A stretch of DNA of 43,053 nucleotides from the IMG/VR virus record IMGVR_UViG_3300037129_000178, positions 1-43,053 of that record; one strand, written 5' to 3'. Made by a program: the position numbers and the translations under genes. This document shows positions 39,737 through 43,053 of the stretch, piece by piece (position 1 is the first letter of the stretch; the number at the start of each line of letters is the position of its first letter). The notes beneath the pieces were generated by a model. It saw nothing but the letters and a program-made list of their open reading frames with translations, did no database searches and was not told the DNA's origin. The DNA comes from a virus.

Positions 39737-39761
39737 CCTGACTTTTATATAAAAAAATTAT

Positions 39762-40502
39762 ATGTCAGTCAATCAAATACAAACATGGCTACAAAACCCT
39801 GATAGGGATTATGCCACCGGTTTAAATCTTTACAACAGTTACAAAATCAATAACAAGTACGATGCGTTTTTTGCACAGGTAACAGCCCCTCACCCCAATA
39901 GTATGCATTTTAAAATATTACTGGATAAAATAAAGGATATAAACCGGAAATTATTGGCCAATCCGTCGCTGGTAAAACCTGAACCTATAACCGTTAAACC
40001 CATCAACACCGATGAGTTAAAAAAAAAATACAACCAGCGGTCAAAAGCAATCGAACCAAAAAGGCCAACCATCGTCGATAACCCTTTGGTGGATGTCAAA
40101 GAACTTCCTGCAAACCTGCAAAAACTGTATTTTGAGAATAAAGATTTGGTTGTTAAGCGTGCCGGGCAGCATGAAAAAATGCGTTTGCTCGATCCATCCC
40201 CTAAATTTAATGCTGAACGTAAGGTATTGGCTCAGGAAATTATTCAATTCGATAACACGATAGCAGCGAATTGGCTTGAAATTGATACCTGGTGGAAAGG
40301 CCATACAACCATCAAGGCTGAAAAAAATTCACAAAAGGACATCGTTATGGAAACGCTGGCAAAGAAGCGTAAGGTTGAGAACCTGAAAATATATATCGCC
40401 CGGGAAGAAAAAAAGATCGCAGCGGATCCGGAACAGGAACTCAAACTTCGCCCCCGTATTGATGGCTGGAAAAAAGAACTTAATGAACTTATTGCAGAAT
40501 AA
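39762..40502 (+). CDS. Helical protein of the packaging region
   Basis: Encodes 246 residues, highly charged, with a long helical C-terminal third (IVMETLAKKRKVENLKIYIAREEKKIA). Similar proteins stand upstream of terminase genes in Bacteroidota phages. It may assist DNA packaging, but no motif shows this. It is followed by repeat element B, then the small terminase gene. Confidence 0.55.
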   Translation: MSVNQIQTWLQNPDRDYATGLNLYNSYKINNKYDAFFAQVTAPHPNSMHFKILLDKIKDINRKLLANPSLVKPEPITVKPINTDELKKKYNQRSKAIEPKRPTIVDNPLVDVKELPANLQKLYFENKDLVVKRAGQHEKMRLLDPSPKFNAERKVLAQEIIQFDNTIAANWLEIDTWWKGHTTIKAEKNSQKDIVMETLAKKRKVENLKIYIAREEKKIAADPEQELKLRPRIDGWKKELNELIAE

Positions 40503-40633
40503 TTGACGGCAAAAAGGAAGGCGCCAGCGGTCGATCGGACCCGGAGCCGGAACCAGGCAAAACACTTTTTGCCGTCATTTATGAACCTGGTCAGGATCTG
40601 CAGCTCGCTCCGGAACAACAAAATTGACGGCAA
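40503..40633 (+). repeat. Dispersed 131-bp element, copy B
   Basis: Counterpart of copy A (25605-25735). TTGACGGCAA occurs at 40503 and 40624 and in inverted form (TTGCCGTCAT) at 40569-40578, with the same 66- and 55-base steps. TGACGGCAAAAAG (40504-40516) and CTTTTTGCCGTCA (40565-40577) thereby form a perfect 13-bp inverted repeat. The segment 40579-40623, when reverse-complemented, matches the second module of copy A (TCCGGA, AGCTGCAG, ACCAGGTT). It is notably GC-rich and lies between the packaging genes. Confidence 0.8.
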
Positions 40634-40665
40634 CATAAAAGCATATAGCATTAAAAATTAAAAGG

Positions 40666-41340
40666 TTGGATAATCAAATCGATAACATCCTTCAGCAAAT
40701 TGAATCGCTTGAAATCTCTGAACAAAGTTCAATTTATGAATACTTACGCCGGAAGGAAGCTGAAACATTAGGCATTAAGCTGGCTACTATGCCCGATATT
40801 GCCAATGCGGAGTATTCGGTGTTTGACGATCGCAAGGTCGATAAGGTTACCCCAAAGGTTTTAGATATTCGCAAACGCAGGTATATCCTATTTGTTCATT
40901 ACTATTCAAACATAGATCGATCCGACGATGAGATGATCAATTTTATCCAGTTAAGTAACCCTATTTTATCATACGTCCAGGCTGTCCGCGATTTAAATAA
41001 TGTTAAACTGGTTATAGGCAATATGCCACGCGCCCGCAAGGAACTGCACCGGTATGCGGTTATTGAAATGCAAAAGAAAGCCTATAAAAAAGCAATGGAC
41101 GCAGGCAATATCGATGCCATGGTGGCCGCCGCAAATGGTTATGGACGTGCGGCAAACCTCGAAAAAGACGATGCCGATGGCATCAATTGGGATGAAATTA
41201 ACCCGCCAAATTTTGAACCTACCCACGATATCCAGGCACTTGGTGAAGGATGGGTGCCTAAAGAAAATATCGAATCCGATATCGAACGCCTGAAGAAAAA
41301 ATTCATGACCGATGATATTGAAGATGCCAAACTAGCATGA
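40666..41340 (+). CDS. Small terminase-like protein
   Basis: The only start that fits is TTG at 40666 (MDNQIDNILQQIESLEI); a TAA lies in frame ten codons upstream. The 224-residue product is helical with a KVTPKVLDIRKRRYILF region. It overlaps the terminase large subunit gene by four bases, the usual arrangement for the DNA-recognition subunit of the packaging motor. No HTH motif is certain, so the call depends on context. The TTG start may limit expression relative to the large subunit. Confidence 0.65.
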   Translation: MDNQIDNILQQIESLEISEQSSIYEYLRRKEAETLGIKLATMPDIANAEYSVFDDRKVDKVTPKVLDIRKRRYILFVHYYSNIDRSDDEMINFIQLSNPILSYVQAVRDLNNVKLVIGNMPRARKELHRYAVIEMQKKAYKKAMDAGNIDAMVAAANGYGRAANLEKDDADGINWDEINPPNFEPTHDIQALGEGWVPKENIESDIERLKKKFMTDDIEDAKLA

Positions 41341-42956
41341 GCGATATAAAGCAGATATACTTCCACAAAAAACAACTGGAGGCAATGGCCATCGGTGCCA
41401 GGGATGAATATATAATCGCCCCACGTGGATGGGGAAAGTCTGAAGGCATCGATGCCCCTCGTTTAATTCGCGATGTATTTGCAATGCCACGAAGTACAGG
41501 AGCTCTCCTTTCCCCTACATACGGCAAACTTTTGCGCAATACCCTTCCTGCACTTTTCAATGCCCTTTCCCGTTTAGGGTACCAACGCAACAAACATTAT
41601 TTCGTTGGCCGCAAAGCGCCGAAGGCATTAAACTTTAAAAACCCTTACATTGATCCCTTTGATTATTCTTATACAATACACTGGTTCACTGGTTCCATCC
41701 AAAACCTGATAAGTTTCGACCGGCCCATGAGCGCGAATTCCATGTCGCTCGATTATATCAAAGGGTTTGAAGCAAAGTTCCTGGACTATGATAAGGTTAA
41801 AAATGAGGTATTGCCAGCCAATCGTGGCAACCTGGACAAATTTGGCAACTGCCCCTGGCATCACGGTCAGAACTATTCTACCGATATGCCTACTAGCAAG
41901 GTAGGGTCATGGATTTTTGACAAGCAAAAAGAGATGGATACCGATCTAATCAAGGTAATTAAAGCCACCTATGCCGAAATAGTAAGGTTAAAAACGCATA
42001 ATATCAATCCACAACGCCTTGCAAAACTACAAAAGGAACTCAATTTCCTTCGCTCTAAAGCCACATTCTATGCCGAATACAGCCCTTTTGATAACCTGGA
42101 ACTACTTGGCGAGAAGTTTTACCGCGACATGAAGCGCGATTTACCACCCTTTATATTTCGCACTGCCATATTAAATAAACGCATCCGGAGAATTGAAAAC
42201 GGTTTCTATGCAGCACTTAACGAACGGGTTCACTATTACGATTCCTTTGACAACCACTACCTGGAGGGACTGGACTATGATTTAGTCAAAGCCCAGGAAA
42301 CTGATTGTCGCAAGGATGGCGATATGGATGCTAATAAACCACTTTACATAGCCCTTGATTACAATGCAAACATTAATTGGCTTGCTTGTGGCCAGCCCAA
42401 TTACGATGCAAAGTTTATGCGTACCCTCAAAACGTTTTATGTAAAAGGTGATAAGCGCGTCTATGAACTACTCAAAGACTTCCACAGTTATTATCAAATC
42501 CGGAGCAACCGGGATATCATTTATTACTTTGATAACACCGCGCAAACTGGAGCCTATGCAATATCAACCGAAACCTTTTCCGAATTCGTTACTGAAAATT
42601 TAAGGAAACTAGGGTGGAACGTAATGCCAGTATATATGGGTCAAGCCATGCGCCACGATCAAAAGCACCGTTACATCAATGATGCGCTACGAGGGTTAAA
42701 TCATTTATTACCATTATTTAACCGGGACAATAATGAAGAGCTGCTCACCTCCATGGAACAAACATCCGTTAAAATAGGCCCGGAAGGGTTTAAGAAAAAC
42801 AAGGATGGGGAAAAGAAACCCGAAACCCCCGAAGATCAATTGCAGTATCGGACTGATGTAACCGACGCCTGGGACACGCTTTGGATTGGTTGTACCTTCT
42901 ATCCATTTGAAACTGTAGTTGGCAGTATACCAACAAACAACTGGACTTCCCATTAA
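41337..42956 (+). CDS. terL: Terminase large subunit
   Basis: The 539-residue protein is the packaging ATPase/nuclease. A Walker A-like motif APRGWGKSEG lies at residues 28-37, an adenine-motif QLEAMAIG before it, and a Walker B-like stretch AKFLDYDKVKNE near residue 145. The C-terminal RNase H-like nuclease has acidic residues in YIALDYNAN (about 340), YYFDNTA (about 398) and VTDAWDTLW (about 510). It is the last gene in the window; the 97 bases after it hold no gene. The portal would follow if the genome is circular. Confidence 0.9.
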   Translation: MSDIKQIYFHKKQLEAMAIGARDEYIIAPRGWGKSEGIDAPRLIRDVFAMPRSTGALLSPTYGKLLRNTLPALFNALSRLGYQRNKHYFVGRKAPKALNFKNPYIDPFDYSYTIHWFTGSIQNLISFDRPMSANSMSLDYIKGFEAKFLDYDKVKNEVLPANRGNLDKFGNCPWHHGQNYSTDMPTSKVGSWIFDKQKEMDTDLIKVIKATYAEIVRLKTHNINPQRLAKLQKELNFLRSKATFYAEYSPFDNLELLGEKFYRDMKRDLPPFIFRTAILNKRIRRIENGFYAALNERVHYYDSFDNHYLEGLDYDLVKAQETDCRKDGDMDANKPLYIALDYNANINWLACGQPNYDAKFMRTLKTFYVKGDKRVYELLKDFHSYYQIRSNRDIIYYFDNTAQTGAYAISTETFSEFVTENLRKLGWNVMPVYMGQAMRHDQKHRYINDALRGLNHLLPLFNRDNNEELLTSMEQTSVKIGPEGFKKNKDGEKKPETPEDQLQYRTDVTDAWDTLWIGCTFYPFETVVGSIPTNNWTSH

Positions 42957-43053
42957 CGTTTATTCAAATATCAAAAATCTTAATTCAAAGTTTTAAGTAT
43001 TAATTTTTTATCGTTTTAAAACATCGATTTTTTTTGATTTTGGAAATATTGAG

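Noticed and set aside
42957-43053. Terminal direct repeat matching the window start
   Set aside because: The last 97 bases share only short AT-rich words with the first 66 bases; no extended identity is seen.

Overview
The window looks like an essentially complete temperate, long-tailed (siphovirus-like) phage genome of a Bacteroidota host, probably of the Sphingobacteria type. Supporting signs are AT-rich DNA, nearly all genes on the + strand with short overlaps (ATGA, TAATG), A-rich start contexts with only occasional Shine-Dalgarno sites, promoter-like TTTG-N19/20-TAnnTTTG motifs, and gene families I recognise from Bacteroides-type phages. The host assignment is inference; no host gene or complete tRNA is present. 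The late module runs off the right end (terminase, 40.7-43.0 kb) and resumes at the left end (portal, 1.4 kb), so the coordinates look like a circularly permuted or circular genome cut at an arbitrary point.

Layout. 0-1.1 kb: DNA adenine methyltransferase and a non-coding spacer with two interleaved perfect inverted repeats. 1.1-8.5 kb: portal, connector-like genes, tape measure. 8.5-11.6 kb: papain-like peptidase, membrane proteins and an amidase (lysis-type module). 11.6-21 kb: fibre/baseplate-type genes, five of which begin with Sec signal peptides, among them a caspase-fold peptidase, with an HNH endonuclease gene inserted. 21-26.3 kb: a promoter, XRE regulator, lipoprotein, minus-strand tyrosine recombinase lacking its N-terminal domain, divergent promoters, many tiny early genes (two visibly broken), and a second HNH endonuclease. 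26.3-29.7 kb: primase-helicase followed by an ACTACA-repeat region that may be an origin. 29.7-34.1 kb: accessory genes and a diversity-generating retroelement. 34.2-43 kb: prohead protease-scaffold, major capsid, tail protein, two glycosyltransferases and the terminase subunits.

The outstanding system is the diversity-generating retroelement at 31.1-33.6 kb. A 78-nt template repeat (32157-32234) lies just upstream of a reverse transcriptase that carries the DGR signature IGxxxSQ and YADD. Two tandem upstream genes each hold a 78-nt variable repeat. Both variable repeats are identical to the template at all 57 non-adenine positions and differ at 16 of its 21 adenines. That is direct sequence evidence of adenine-specific mutagenic retrohoming into two targets. 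The targets are small stand-alone proteins, one with an N-terminal zinc ribbon, rather than tail fibres. No Avd-like gene is evident; a 101-residue protein overlaps the end of the reverse transcriptase gene instead.

Other structure: a 131-bp element present twice, 15 kb apart, with identical 66/55-nt spacing of a 10-bp repeat and its second module inverted between copies; an in-frame TAG and a one-base frameshift in two small early genes; and a canonical tRNA T-arm on the minus strand that could mark an attachment site.
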